A stretch of DNA of 64,000 nt, from positions 2,294,001-2,358,000 of the forward strand of contig NZ_CP108095.1 in NCBI RefSeq assembly GCF_036194065.1, given 5' to 3'. Positions 24,605-33,674 of the stretch are shown piece by piece. The position numbers and the translations under genes were made by a program. The DNA comes from Streptomyces sp. NBC_00239 (GTDB lineage: Bacteria > Actinomycetota > Actinomycetes > Streptomycetales > Streptomycetaceae). Each line of letters starts with the position of its first letter. Position 1 is the first letter of the stretch. The notes under the pieces are model-generated. The model made no database searches. It was not told where the DNA came from and worked only from the letters and a program-made list of their open reading frames with translations.

Positions 24605-25114
24605 TCAGGTCGCCCCCGCCGTCGAGTCGCGGGCAGCGCCCGAGGTGCTGCCCCGCTCCCGGTCCGTGAGGCGCCGCAGCAGGGCGCGCACCCGGTCGCT
24701 CGACTCGTCGGCCGCGTCGATGGCTTCGATGCACTGCCAGTAGAGCCCCTCCTCGTCCGTGGCGCAGGCCACCCCGACCAGGGCTATGCCCACTTCGCCC
24801 AGCAGCGCGCCCAGCCCCAGCAGCGCCTGCCGGGGGTCGGACACCTCCGAGAGCTGCGCCGCTCTGGGCCGGTAGTCCCCGCTCCGCCCGTCCTGGGTGA
24901 GCGCGGGCCGGTCGAGGACGCCGCAGCCTCTGCCGCCCGCCTCCCCCAGCCCCCGTGCCTCCGCTCTCAGTTCCGGCGGTCCGGTGACCGCCAGCCAGCT
25001 CCCTATCGCCTGGGCGAGCGCCTGGGCCTGCCAGGCCTCCACCACGATGTCCAGTGCCGCCCGGCTCTGTGCCAGAGCATGGCGGCCGGCTGCGATGAGC
25101 CGCACCGCATCCAT
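24605..25114 (-). CDS. Conserved actinobacterial hypothetical protein (DUF6099-like)
   Basis: 169 residues from the ATG giving MDAVRLIAAGRHALAQSRAAL; two arginine-rich upstream starts look less likely. All-helical: AWQAQALAQAIGSWLAVTGPPELRAEARGLGEAGGRGCGVL, then LLGLGALLGEVGIALVGVACATDEEGLYWQCIEAIDAADE. The Streptomyces family assignment is from memory and is not secure. No catalytic motif is seen. It is probably a small cytoplasmic helical bundle. It is adjacent to the mazG-like gene but separated from it by a 125-bp gap with its own short hairpin. Confidence 0.65.
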   Translation of the reverse strand: MDAVRLIAAGRHALAQSRAALDIVVEAWQAQALAQAIGSWLAVTGPPELRAEARGLGEAGGRGCGVLDRPALTQDGRSGDYRPRAAQLSEVSDPRQALLGLGALLGEVGIALVGVACATDEEGLYWQCIEAIDAADESSDRVRALLRRLTDRERGSTSGAARDSTAGAT

Positions 25115-25239
25115 GAGCCGTCCCCCGTCCCTACGACTTGCCCCGTCCCTCACTCACTACCCAGCGTGAAGGCAATGGGACCGTAAAGCCAGGGGTATTC
25201 GGAAATCTGTGGACACTCTCACGGTTGTGGACGGGCCCA

Positions 25240-25650
25240 TCACTCCGAAGAGTGACGATCATGCCCCTTTTCGGTGTCCGAGACCGTTTCCCGGGCCGCT
25301 CCCGGCGCCGCTCCCGCGACGGGGAACCTGGCCTCGTTCCGTTCGATCTTCGCGGCGAGCGCCGCCAGCAGGTCCACCCCGAGCACCTCGCAGAACTGCA
25401 GGAGATAGGCCAGCACATCGGCCACCTCGTCGGTCACCCGGTGCGCGGACCGCGGGTCCTCCATGATCCGCGCGGACTGCTCGGGCGTCAGCCACTGGAA
25501 GATCTCGACCAGTTCGGAGGCCTCCACGCTCAGCGCGACCGCCAGGTTCTTCGGCGTGTGGTACTGCTGCCAGGCCCGGGCGGCCGCGAACTCGGCGAGC
25601 CGGCGCTGCAGGGCGTCGAGGGAGGGCTGCTGCTTCTCGGATTCACTCAC
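25240..25650 (-). CDS. MazG-like nucleotide pyrophosphohydrolase
   Basis: 136 residues from GTG at 25650. It is an all-alpha NTP pyrophosphatase of the short MazG/RS21-C6 type: LRRLAEF-like N-terminal helix, YHTPKNLAVALSVEASELVEIFQWLTPEQ (E-x-x-E-like metal site), then HRVTDEVADVLAYLLQFCEVLGVDL (E-x-x-D). These four acidic residues bind Mg. Such enzymes hydrolyse non-canonical or excess dNTPs to monophosphates, a house-cleaning role. The GTG overlaps the stop of the ATPase gene (GTGA), so the two are coupled. The stop codon lies in a small hairpin (TCACTC-CGAA-GAGTGA, 25240-25255). Confidence 0.88.
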   Translation of the reverse strand: MSESEKQQPSLDALQRRLAEFAAARAWQQYHTPKNLAVALSVEASELVEIFQWLTPEQSARIMEDPRSAHRVTDEVADVLAYLLQFCEVLGVDLLAALAAKIERNEARFPVAGAAPGAARETVSDTEKGHDRHSSE

Positions 25651-27005
25651 CGCACCAGGTCTACCACCGACACTCCGGCGACCCCGCGGGCCGGTCCGGC
25701 GGCCGCCTCCCCCACGGCGCCGACCAGCCGGATGTGACCGCGGTCGCCGCAGATCAGGGCCAGCCGGAGCAGTTCGGCGCTCTGCCGGGCGTCGAGCCCG
25801 CGGTCGAGACCGTCGGCCAGCACGGTGAGCGCCTGCCGGGCGGGCAGCAGTTCCGCCGCCGGGTCCACGGCCAGCACGCCGGGGCCGGTGAGCAGCACCA
25901 GGGCGAGGGCGAGGAAACGGAGTTCGCCGTCGGCGAGCCGGCCCAGCGGGGTGCCGGCCGGGTTGCCGGCCTCGGTACCGCGGTCCAGCAGCGCGCGGAT
26001 CCGGCCGTCGGGCAGGGCCTGCGCGACGAGGCCCTCGACGGGGCCGGCGCAGCCCGCCCGGGCCGCTTCGACCAGGACGGCGTGCCGGGTGCCGCACTCG
26101 TGGCGGGTGCGGCGGAGCACTTCGGCGAGGTTGTCGCAGCCGCCGCGGAGCCGGCCGGTGCCGGCGGGCACCGGCTCGCGCATCCGCCGCGGCTGGGGGT
26201 CGCAGGCGAACACCGAGCGGAGCGCGACCACGAGTTGCTCCGCCGCCTCCAGCACCTGCCGCTGGCCGGCCGTGCTGCCGGCGACCCGCAGCGGGAGCAG
26301 GGCGGTGCCCAGCCGGTCGTCGGGCAGCGGGGCCCGGGTCACTCCGATGGCGCCGCCGGTGAACCAGGCCGCCTGGACGGACCGGCGGCCGGGGTCGCGC
26401 AGGGCGGTGGTGAGCAGGGTCTGGCCGCCGGCGGTCAGCCGCTCGCCCACGATCCGCAGCTCGGGCTCGGCCTGGACGGCGAGGTCGAGGCTGACGGGGC
26501 CGGCCGGGCCGTCGACGGTGCAGCCGATCCGGAAGCCGCGCCGGCCCTGGGCGTCGGCGCCGGCGCGTTCCGGGACGCAGCCCACCGGGTCGGGGAAGAC
26601 CTCGCCGAGGGCGGCGCCGGAGCCGAGGCGGGCGAGGGCCTCGTAGGCCTCCAGTACGTGCGACTTGCCGCTGCCGCTGGGGCCCGTGAAGAGGGTGACC
26701 GGGGCCAGCGCGAACGCGGCGCCGCGGTGCGACTTGAAGGAGGAGAGCCGCAGTTCGGTGACGGCGGGACGGGCCGGCGCCGGGGCCCGTCCGGACCGGA
26801 CGGGGACGACCGGCGCCGGGTCGGCGGTGCGGCTGTGGGTGCGGGGCTGCACCGGGGCGGGTCCGGCGGCCGGAGCGGCGGCGGCGCGGCCGTGGGCAGG
26901 CGGCCGCGCCGGGGCGGGCCCGGGTCCCGGGGCGGCGGGCAGGGGGAGGGTGGCGGGGGCGGGGCGCGCGGCGGGGGCGGGCGCGGCGGGGTGGAGGGCG
27001 TCCAT
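25647..27005 (-). CDS. AAA/SMC-like ATP-binding protein coupled to a MazG-like hydrolase
   Basis: 452 residues. The first about 80 are an Ala/Pro-rich disordered tail. The ATPase starts at VTELRLSSFKSHRGAAFALAPVTLFTGPSGSGKSHVLEAYEAL (Walker A about 108-116), the layout of RecF/AAA-21-type proteins. A signature-like GRLADGELRFLALALVLLTGPGVLAVDPAAELL gives the ABC/Walker B region, and QSAELLRLALICGDRGHIRLVG the C-terminal motif. No nuclease domain is fused. Its partner is the 4-nt-overlapping mazG-like gene. Pairing an SMC-type ATPase with a nucleotide hydrolase could be DNA-damage related or defensive, but this is unproven. Confidence 0.8.
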   Translation of the reverse strand: MDALHPAAPAPAARPAPATLPLPAAPGPGPAPARPPAHGRAAAAPAAGPAPVQPRTHSRTADPAPVVPVRSGRAPAPARPAVTELRLSSFKSHRGAAFALAPVTLFTGPSGSGKSHVLEAYEALARLGSGAALGEVFPDPVGCVPERAGADAQGRRGFRIGCTVDGPAGPVSLDLAVQAEPELRIVGERLTAGGQTLLTTALRDPGRRSVQAAWFTGGAIGVTRAPLPDDRLGTALLPLRVAGSTAGQRQVLEAAEQLVVALRSVFACDPQPRRMREPVPAGTGRLRGGCDNLAEVLRRTRHECGTRHAVLVEAARAGCAGPVEGLVAQALPDGRIRALLDRGTEAGNPAGTPLGRLADGELRFLALALVLLTGPGVLAVDPAAELLPARQALTVLADGLDRGLDARQSAELLRLALICGDRGHIRLVGAVGEAAAGPARGVAGVSVVDLVR

Positions 27006-27058
27006 GAGCCGGACGCTACGCACCCCCCGCCGCGGCGAACCGTTCCGTCCGCGCCGCC

Positions 27059-27130
27059 TTCCTACGATCGGGGGACGGCCGCGGCGGCGATCCCTTCCTA
27101 CGACCGTGGGACGGCCGCGGCGGCGATCCC
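27059..27130. repeat. 36-bp tandem duplication spanning the sepF stop codon
   Basis: Copies 27059-27094 and 27095-27130 differ at two positions. The copy at 27095-27130 encodes the SepF C-terminus and stop (TAG at 27100-27098). The copy at 27059-27094 is the duplicated, untranslated version with its own in-frame TAG. Confidence 0.9.
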
Positions 27131-27493
27131 CTCGACCTCGGTGCCGACCGGCGCCAGCAGGAAGACGTTGCGGTCGACGCGGTGCATCCCGCTGCCGAGC
27201 CCGAAGACCACGCCGCTGCTGAAGTCCAGGATCCGCTTCGCGACCTCGGTGTCGGCGCCGGTCAGGTCGAGCAGTACCGGGATCTGCGCGACCAGGTACT
27301 CCGCCACTTCCCGCGCGTCCGCGAAGACCTGGACGCGCAGCACGACGAACCGCCGCTGCTGCGCCGCGAGGTCGGCCGAAGGCCCGGGAATGGTGCGGTG
27401 GTCGACCCTCGACGGCCATTCGTTGCGGCTGCGCAGGGGCACCACCTGGGCAAGCCCCTCCCACTGTTCGTCGGTGACGTCGTACCTGCTCAC
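27098..27493 (-). CDS. sepF: SepF-like cell division protein (paralogue)
   Basis: 131 residues from GTG, with GAGG 9 nt upstream. The core is SepF: FVVLRVQVFADAREVAEYLVAQIPVLLDLTGADTEVAKRILDFSSGVVFGLGSGMHRVDRNVFLLAP, which includes the LDLT...RIxDFxxG signature and the FLL(A)P strand. SepF binds FtsZ and tethers it to the membrane. This copy lacks an obvious long N-terminal amphipathic helix and is not in the dcw cluster context, so it is probably one of the accessory SepF-like proteins Streptomyces carry. A 36-bp tandem duplication overlaps its 3' end. Confidence 0.85.
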   Translation of the reverse strand: MSRYDVTDEQWEGLAQVVPLRSRNEWPSRVDHRTIPGPSADLAAQQRRFVVLRVQVFADAREVAEYLVAQIPVLLDLTGADTEVAKRILDFSSGVVFGLGSGMHRVDRNVFLLAPVGTEVEGIAAAAVPRS

Positions 27494-27652
27494 CGGCCCA
27501 CCTCGGCCCCACGCTTCATGTGCATCCCGCCATCCTCTCGCGTTTCACCCGTTCAGCCCAACACCGACACGAGCCCTTCCCGCCCGCACGGGCCCCTTCC
27601 CGGCGTCGAGACGGCAGAACCCGTTCCGCTCGCTCGACGTAAGGTCTTGGCC

Positions 27653-28276
27653 ATGACTGACGGTGAGGAGCTGCGGCTGCCGAGCGAGATACCGGCGGCC
27701 GGCCGGCACGCTCCCCGCCGCCGGCAGCGCGCCGACGCCGTACGCAACCGCGCCCAGATCCTCGGCGCCGCCGAGCAGCTCTTCACCGAACGGGATCCGC
27801 GTACGGTCACGATGGACCAGATAGCCAAAGCCGCAGGTGTGGGGCGTGCCACGCTCTACCGGCGGTTCCCCGACCCGGCCGCCGTGGCCGAGGCGCTGCT
27901 GGAGGAGCACGAGCGGCTGCTCCAGGGGCAATTGGCCTACGGACCGCCGCCGCTGGGACCCGGAGCCCCGGCGGCCGAGCGGCTGGCGGCCTTCTACACG
28001 GCCTCCGTCGAACTGCTGGAGCGTCACCTTCCGCTGGTGCTGGGCGCCGAGGCGGGGGCGGCCCGGTTCGACACCGGCGCCTACCGCTGCTGGCGGGCCC
28101 ACGTGCGCCAGCTGCTGCTCGACGCGGGCAGTCCGGACCCCGACGCCTGCGCGGACGCGCTGCTCGGACCGCTCGCCCCGGAGGTCTACCGATTCCAGCG
28201 CCACCAGCTGGGTTTCGAGCCGCAGCGCATCATCCGCAGCCTCACACTGCTGGCCCACCGCATGCTCGACCACTAA
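27653..28276 (+). CDS. TetR-family transcriptional regulator
   Basis: 207 residues. The N-terminal HTH is clear: RNRAQILGAAEQLFTERDPRTVTMDQIAKAAGVGRATLYRRFPDPAAVAEALLEEH (residues about 30-85). The ligand domain is helical and ends in QRIIRSLTLLAHRML. The ATG at 27653 gives an Arg-rich lead (RHAPRRRQRADAV). It usually acts as a repressor of itself and a neighbour. The secreted beta-propeller gene starts 43 nt downstream on the same strand and may be in its operon. The ligand is unknown. Confidence 0.9.
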   Translation: MTDGEELRLPSEIPAAGRHAPRRRQRADAVRNRAQILGAAEQLFTERDPRTVTMDQIAKAAGVGRATLYRRFPDPAAVAEALLEEHERLLQGQLAYGPPPLGPGAPAAERLAAFYTASVELLERHLPLVLGAEAGAARFDTGAYRCWRAHVRQLLLDAGSPDPDACADALLGPLAPEVYRFQRHQLGFEPQRIIRSLTLLAHRMLDH

Positions 28277-28319
28277 GTTACCCGCGGTAAGTCTTCTTCC
28301 TCCCCTTCAGGAGCAGACG

Positions 28320-29654
28320 GTGAACGCTGGAAACGGAACCCCCGCCCGCACCGCGTACCGCACCACGGCCGCGCCGGACCGGCCGCGCCATCCCGGCCGC
28401 TCGCTCCGGCGGCCGGCCGCGCTGGCCGCCGCCCTGCTGGCCGCCCTGACCCTCACCGCCGCGGGCCCGGCCGCCGCAGGGCCCGCCGCCGGCCCGCGGG
28501 CCGCCGACGGCCTGCGGGAGGTGCTGTTCGTCGGCAACAACTGGGACGGCACGGCGGACGTCCTCGCCTCCCGCGGCGACCTGGCCAAGATCGGCCGGAT
28601 CAACGTGATACCCGACAAAGCGGAACGACTGCGCGAGATCTACCTCAACCCCGTGAAGCTCGCCTACTTCCTCGGCGTCCGCGGCACCGCCGGCGAAGGC
28701 CACGACCAGTACGTGGACGACATGTACGCCACACCGGACGGCACGGCGGTCGTGGTCTCGCGCCCGAGCTTCGCCGACGTCGTCTCGATCGACCTCGCCA
28801 CCGGCCGGATCAACTGGCGCTTCCCCGTCTCCGGTTACCGCGCCGACCACATGGCCGTGTCCCCCGACGGCACCCGGGTCGCGGTCTCCGCCTCGACCTC
28901 CAACACCGTGCACGTCCTGGACATCGCGACCGGCCGCGCGGCGGGCTCGTTCGGCACCGGCGACAAGCCCCACGAGAACGTCTTCACCGACGGCGGCCGC
29001 TACCTGTGGAACATGGCCATCGGCGATGTGACCAGCGCCCTCGACGCGCCGTGGCTGGACTGGACGAAGGGCGACCGGCGGATCACCGTCGTCGACACGA
29101 CGACCTTCCGCCAGGTGAAGGTGATCGACATGCGCGCCCGCCTCGACGCCTTCGGCCGGCCCGACCTCTCGGACGCCGTGCGCCCGGTGTCCTTCACGCC
29201 CGACGGCTCGAAGCTGTACTTCCAGGTCTCCTTCTTCAACGGGCTGGTCGAGTACGACGTGGCCGCCGACCGGATCACGCAGGTCCGCACCCTGCCCGCC
29301 AACCCCGCCACCAACCCCGACCGCACCACGTGGGTCAACGACTCCCGCCACCACGGGCTGTCGATCAGCCCCGACGGCAGCCGGCTCTGCGTCGCCGGCA
29401 CCATGGACGACTACGCGACCATCGTCGACCGGGCCACCCTGTTCGAGGGCCCGCTGGTGCCCGCCTCGAAGCCCTACTGGGCGACGGTCAGCGGCGACGG
29501 CACCGCCTGCGTGATCTCGGAGAGCGGCGCCGACCGGGTCACCGCCATCGACTTCGCGACCGGGCGGGCCACCGTCTCGGTGCCGGTCGGCGACCACCCG
29601 CAGCGGGTCCGGCTCGGCCGGGTCCCCGCCGACTGGAACGGCCCCGCCTCCTGA
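28320..29654 (+). CDS. Secreted YncE/YVTN-type beta-propeller protein
   Basis: 444 residues from GTG at 28320, with AGGAG 7 nt upstream. The long N-region has an Arg-rich start, a hydrophobic core (LAAALLAALTLTAAGPAAAG) and a cleavage site near residue 60. The mature protein has repeated propeller blades: MYATPDGTAVVVSRPSFADVVSIDLATGRINW, MAVSPDGTRVAVSASTSNTVHVLDIATGRA, SFTPDGSKLYFQVSFFNGLVEYDVAADRI, LSISPDGSRLCVAGTMDDYATIVD. Such proteins bind ligands or partners outside the cell, and no catalytic site is evident. It follows the TetR gene and ends at a 19-bp perfect hairpin. Confidence 0.88.
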   Translation: MNAGNGTPARTAYRTTAAPDRPRHPGRSLRRPAALAAALLAALTLTAAGPAAAGPAAGPRAADGLREVLFVGNNWDGTADVLASRGDLAKIGRINVIPDKAERLREIYLNPVKLAYFLGVRGTAGEGHDQYVDDMYATPDGTAVVVSRPSFADVVSIDLATGRINWRFPVSGYRADHMAVSPDGTRVAVSASTSNTVHVLDIATGRAAGSFGTGDKPHENVFTDGGRYLWNMAIGDVTSALDAPWLDWTKGDRRITVVDTTTFRQVKVIDMRARLDAFGRPDLSDAVRPVSFTPDGSKLYFQVSFFNGLVEYDVAADRITQVRTLPANPATNPDRTTWVNDSRHHGLSISPDGSRLCVAGTMDDYATIVDRATLFEGPLVPASKPYWATVSGDGTACVISESGADRVTAIDFATGRATVSVPVGDHPQRVRLGRVPADWNGPAS

Positions 29655-29662
29655 CCTCCCCG

Positions 29663-29705
29663 CCCCGCCGGCGCCCGGGGGCGCAACCCCCGGGCGCCGG
29701 CGGGG
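29663..29705. terminator. Bidirectional terminator, 19-bp perfect stem
   Basis: 29663-29681 pairs with 29687-29705 without mismatch, loop CGCAA. It lies between the beta-propeller gene (+) and the SnoaL-like gene (-). Confidence 0.88.
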
Positions 29706-29765
29706 CCGGGGACGCGTGCTCCCGGCGCCGCGCGGAGTCCGGGCCGCGTACGGGTGCGGCGTCGC

Positions 29766-30164
29766 TCAGGGGGCCACGTGGTAGTAGCGGCGACAGCCGC
29801 GCAGCATGGCGTCGGGCGAGAGCGTGAACACGTCCACGAAGCCGATCCCGTCGACCCGGCCCATCGCCACCACGCTGTCGCCCTGGGAGACGATGCGGTC
29901 GATGGCGTGCCGGGCACCCGGCACGACGCCCTCCTCGTGCACCCTGATCACCTCGTCCCGGCCGTGTGCCGCGGGCACATCCGGACGGTTCAGTTCCACG
30001 TCCTCGTCGAGGAGCGAGCCGTACCCCTCCAGGTCCCCGGCATCGAGATAGTGGTAGGCGAGCCGGACGTGGTCGACCCCGGCCGCGGTCACCATGCCCC
30101 CCAGGGTGCGCCTGCACTCCTCGTCCCCGTACTTCTGACTGCCGTCGCTGCCTTCACTGCTCAC
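29766..30164 (-). CDS. SnoaL/NTF2-like small protein
   Basis: 132 residues from GTG at 30164; an internal ATG giving MVTAAGVDHV is the alternative. NTF2-fold pattern: VRLAYHYLDAGDLEGYGSLLDEDVELNRP, GRDEVIRVHEEG, HAIDRIVSQGDSVVAMGRVDGIGFVDVFTLSPDAM, CRRYYHV. The fold serves cyclases, isomerases and binding proteins in actinomycete secondary metabolism. The active-site residues give no clear verdict. It lies divergent from the AfsR-like regulator, with an 11-bp-periodic SARP-type box in the gap on its own coding strand, which suggests co-regulation with the peptide cluster (inference). Confidence 0.75.
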   Translation of the reverse strand: MSSEGSDGSQKYGDEECRRTLGGMVTAAGVDHVRLAYHYLDAGDLEGYGSLLDEDVELNRPDVPAAHGRDEVIRVHEEGVVPGARHAIDRIVSQGDSVVAMGRVDGIGFVDVFTLSPDAMLRGCRRYYHVAP

Positions 30165-30221
30165 CGGTCCGTGTCCTTTCGTACGACCTCGGCCACTGTG
30201 CTCCGCCGTCGCAACCCCGAA

Positions 30222-30239
30222 CTATCGCTGAGCTATCAC
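30222..30239 (-). promoter_or_regulatory. SARP-type direct-repeat box 1
   Basis: On the minus strand GTGATAG (30239-30233), 4 nt, GCGATAG (30228-30222): heptamers with 11-bp periodicity, the layout known for SARP operators. It lies 58 nt upstream of the SnoaL-like gene and 121 nt upstream of the AfsR-like gene on the other strand. Confidence 0.55.
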
Positions 30240-30359
30240 CACCGGGGACCACCACGGAATATCCACACCATGGACAAGAACCCTGCATTCCCCGAGACTG
30301 TCACGACGCCGCAAAGCCGATCTTTCTCTCCGAGTGCCGGGCCCCGAGCTGGGAGACGC

Positions 30360-33300
30360 ATGCCCGATTCCAACGGCGGGGTACGCCACACCCCCGCCCT
30401 CCCCGTTTTCCGCATCCTCGGACCGTTACAGGTCGCGGGCCCCCTCGGCCCGGTCCGGGTGCCGCCCGGACGCCAGGAAGTGATCCTGGCCGCCCTGCTG
30501 TTGGAGGCGAACCGGGTGGTCAGCACCGACCACCTCGTCGACCTCATCTGGGACGACGAGCCGCCGGACACCGCCCGCACCCAGGTGCAGATCTGCGTGT
30601 CGCGGCTGCGCAAACTCTTCGCCGGGGCCCGGCTCGACACCGCCATCACCACCCGGCCGCCCGGCTACGTGCTCACCACCGGTGCGGACAGCGTGGATTC
30701 GACCCTGTTCGCCCGGCAGGTCGCCGAGGCGCGGGCGCTCGGCAAGGCGGGCCGCCCGGCCGACGCCGTCGAACAGCTGCGTGCCGCCGAGGCGTTGTGG
30801 CAAGGCGACTGCCTGGGTGGAGTCACCGGCGAAACCCTGCGCAGCAAGGCACTCCAGCTGGACGAGGAGCGGCTGACAGCCATCGAGACGCGGATCCAGC
30901 TGGAGCTGGACCTCGGCCGGCACCACCAACTCGTGGGCGAGATACAACTCCTGGTGCGCGAACACGCCCTGCGCGAGCGGCTGCGCGGGCAGCTGATGCT
31001 GGCCCTCTACCGCTCGGGACGGCAGGCCGAGGCACTGGAGTCCTACCGGGCCGGCCGCGAGCTCCTGGTGGAAGAGCTCGGTCTCGAACCGGGCGAGGAG
31101 CTGCGCCGGCTGGAGTCGGCGATCCTGTCGGGCGAGGCGCCCCTGCACGCGGGGCCCCGGGAGACGGGCTCGACGGCGACGGCGGGCCGGACCCCCGCCC
31201 GACCGGCGGGGGGCGGAACGAGTACGACGGCCGGGCCCGCGACCGGGGCCGGTCCTGCGGGCGGTAGCGCCGGGCCGGAACGTACGGGAGCCGGGGCCCG
31301 GGCCACGACAGACGAGGCCAAGGCCGGCGGAGGCGGGACCGGCGCCGAGTTCCCGGGCGGCACGGCGGATTCCGGTGACGGTGGCGCGCCGGCGGCCGTC
31401 GGCGGCGGCGCGTGGCCCTCGGCAGGGGGATTCGCGGGATACCTCGCCGTCGGGACGGGAGCACCCGCGGGTGCGGCGGCCGGCATCGAGCACCCCGGCG
31501 CCGGTGGCGCCGCCGAGCCCGAGGGCGGCCCCGGCTACCGGGAGGAGACGCCACGCCAACTCCCCGCCGACACTGCCGATTTCGTGGGCGACGAGGAGCA
31601 GATCGCCGTCATCGAGCGGGCGTTGCTCGGCGACGAGGCCCGGCGTGCGGTGGGGGTGGCCGTGATCGTCGGCAAACCCGGCACCGGAAAGTCCACCCTC
31701 GCCACCCACATCGCGCACCTGCTCAGCGACAGCGCCTTCCCCGACGGGCAGTTGTACTGCGACCTGCGCGGCACCACGCCCGCCCCGGCGACCGCGTCGG
31801 AGGTGCTCGGCCGCTTCCTGCGCGCACTCGGCATCCCCGGCCCGGTGATCCCGGACAGCCTGGACGAGCGGGCCGAGATGTACCGCACCCTGCTCGCCTC
31901 CCGCAGGGTGCTGGTGGTGCTCGACGACGCGGCCTCGGAGAGCCAGGTACGGCCGCTGCTGCCCGGCAGCCGCAGCTGCGCGGTCCTGGTGACGAGCCGG
32001 GTGCGGATGACCGGACTGCCCGGCGCGCACCGGGTGGAACTCGACGTCCTGGACACCGAGCGCGCCCTGGAACTGCTGGTCCGGGTGATCGGCCCGGACC
32101 GGGTGGAGCGCGAGGCGGTCGCGGCCGAGGCGCTGATCCGGACCGTGGGCGGCCTGCCTCTCGCGCTGCGGATCGTGGCCGCCCGGCTGGCGGCGCGCCC
32201 GCACTGGTCGCTGGCGTCGATGGTGCACCGGCTGGCCAACGAGCGGCACCGCCTCGACGAGCTGACGCACGGCGAGATGACGATGCGGGCGAGCCTGTCG
32301 CTGACCCATGACGGGCTCGGGGCGGCGGAGCGGCGGCTGCTGCGCCTGCTGAGCCTCGCGCAGGGGCCGACGCTGCCCGGCTGGCTGGCGGGCGCCCTGC
32401 TCGACGACGAACGGCCCTTCCCCTCGGACCTCTTGGAGCCGCTGGTCGACGTACAGATGCTGGACGTGGTCGGGGTCGAGTCCACCGGAGGGTTCCGGTA
32501 CCGCTTCCACGAGATCATCCGGGTGTTCGCGCGGGAGCAGTTGGCCGCGCACGACGACCCGGCCGTGCAGTCGGCGGCGCTCGGACGGATGATGGGCGGC
32601 TGGATGGCGCTGGCCGAGCACGCCCACCGGCGGATCTACGGCGGGGACTTCACGGTCCTGCACGGCCGGGCGCCGCGCTGGGAGCCGCCGCGGATGGTGG
32701 TCGACGAGCTCCTCATCGATCCGCTGGAGTGGCTGGACAGCGAACAGGCCAACCTGTGCCAGGCGGTGGCGCACGCGGCCCGCGAGGGGATGCACGAACT
32801 GTGCTGGGACCTGGCGACGACGCTGGTCACGCTGTTCGAGGTGCGCGGCTATCACGACCAGTGGGAACAGACCCACCAGCAGGCCCTGACCGCGGTACGG
32901 CTGGCCGGCAACACCCGCGGTACCGCAGCCCTGTTGAGCTCGATGGGGTCGCTGCACCTCAGCCGCAGCCAGCACGACGAGGCGCGGGCGGCGCTCGGCA
33001 CGGCGCTGGGCCTGTTCTCGGAGCTCGGCGATCCGCACGGGCGCGCGCTGTGCCGCCGGGACCTGGCGCTGCTGGAGCGGCTGCGCGGCGACGACGACCG
33101 GGCGCTGGGCCTGTACGGGCTGGCGCTGGCGGACTTCGACCTGGCCGGTGACGCGGTGGGCCGGGCGAACGTGCTGACGCACAGTTCGCACATCTGGATG
33201 CGGCGCGGGCAGGGCTCGACCGCTCAGGGCCAGCTGGACGAGGCGCTGGGGATCTACCGGTCGGTGGGCTACACGGGCGGGCAGGCCCGTACGCTGCGCC

Positions 33301-33674
33301 GGGTCGGCCAGTTGCTCCAGTTGCAGGGGGAGCACGAGCGGGCGGTGCTCACCTTCACCGAGGTGCTGGAACTGTGCCGGCGCCGGGGCGACGTGATCGG
33401 CGAGGGGCACCTGCTGCGGGACCTCGGCCAGGCGCTGGCGGCCACGGGCCGCGACGAACAGGCGCGGGAGTGCTACGACCGGGCGCTGTCGGTGCGCGAA
33501 CAGATCATGGATCAGGGCGGGGCGGCGCTGGTCCGGCTGGACCTGGCGCGGCTGCTGGCCCGCACGGGCGAGGCGGGGCGCTCCCGCGATCTGCTGGAAC
33601 ACGCGGCCCAGGCGTTCCGCGACCGCAACATGGCGCCGGAACTGCGCGAGGCCCGGCTTCTCCTCGGGCGCTGA
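30360..33674 (+). CDS. AfsR/SARP-family regulator with NB-ARC ATPase and TPR domains
   Basis: 1104 residues from the ATG at 30360 (GGGAG 7 nt upstream); an in-frame ATG at 30270 lacks a good site. Domains: OmpR-type winged helix (FRILGPLQVAGPLGPVRVPPGRQEVILAALLLEANRVVSTDHLVDLIWDD, about 17-92); BTAD (about 105-245, ending YRSGRQAEALESYRAGRELLVEELGLEPGEEL); about 140 residues of Gly/Ala/Thr low complexity; NB-ARC with VIVGKPGTGKSTLA (about 434-445) and LVVLDDAASESQVRPLLPGS; and TPRs to the end. Such proteins activate secondary-metabolite genes in an ATP-dependent way. It stands at the left edge of the NRPS cluster, and three matching direct-repeat boxes are its likely targets. Confidence 0.93.
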   Translation: MPDSNGGVRHTPALPVFRILGPLQVAGPLGPVRVPPGRQEVILAALLLEANRVVSTDHLVDLIWDDEPPDTARTQVQICVSRLRKLFAGARLDTAITTRPPGYVLTTGADSVDSTLFARQVAEARALGKAGRPADAVEQLRAAEALWQGDCLGGVTGETLRSKALQLDEERLTAIETRIQLELDLGRHHQLVGEIQLLVREHALRERLRGQLMLALYRSGRQAEALESYRAGRELLVEELGLEPGEELRRLESAILSGEAPLHAGPRETGSTATAGRTPARPAGGGTSTTAGPATGAGPAGGSAGPERTGAGARATTDEAKAGGGGTGAEFPGGTADSGDGGAPAAVGGGAWPSAGGFAGYLAVGTGAPAGAAAGIEHPGAGGAAEPEGGPGYREETPRQLPADTADFVGDEEQIAVIERALLGDEARRAVGVAVIVGKPGTGKSTLATHIAHLLSDSAFPDGQLYCDLRGTTPAPATASEVLGRFLRALGIPGPVIPDSLDERAEMYRTLLASRRVLVVLDDAASESQVRPLLPGSRSCAVLVTSRVRMTGLPGAHRVELDVLDTERALELLVRVIGPDRVEREAVAAEALIRTVGGLPLALRIVAARLAARPHWSLASMVHRLANERHRLDELTHGEMTMRASLSLTHDGLGAAERRLLRLLSLAQGPTLPGWLAGALLDDERPFPSDLLEPLVDVQMLDVVGVESTGGFRYRFHEIIRVFAREQLAAHDDPAVQSAALGRMMGGWMALAEHAHRRIYGGDFTVLHGRAPRWEPPRMVVDELLIDPLEWLDSEQANLCQAVAHAAREGMHELCWDLATTLVTLFEVRGYHDQWEQTHQQALTAVRLAGNTRGTAALLSSMGSLHLSRSQHDEARAALGTALGLFSELGDPHGRALCRRDLALLERLRGDDDRALGLYGLALADFDLAGDAVGRANVLTHSSHIWMRRGQGSTAQGQLDEALGIYRSVGYTGGQARTLRRVGQLLQLQGEHERAVLTFTEVLELCRRRGDVIGEGHLLRDLGQALAATGRDEQARECYDRALSVREQIMDQGGAALVRLDLARLLARTGEAGRSRDLLEHAAQAFRDRNMAPELREARLLLGR

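Noticed and set aside
25240..25255. Hairpin TCACTC-CGAA-GAGTGA as terminator of the mazG-like gene
   Set aside because: The stem is only 6 bp and overlaps the stop codon; too weak to list as a terminator.
30270..30359. Upstream ATG at 30270 as start of the AfsR-like gene
   Set aside because: It has no ribosome-binding site and adds a non-conserved tail, whereas 30360 has GGGAG at proper spacing.
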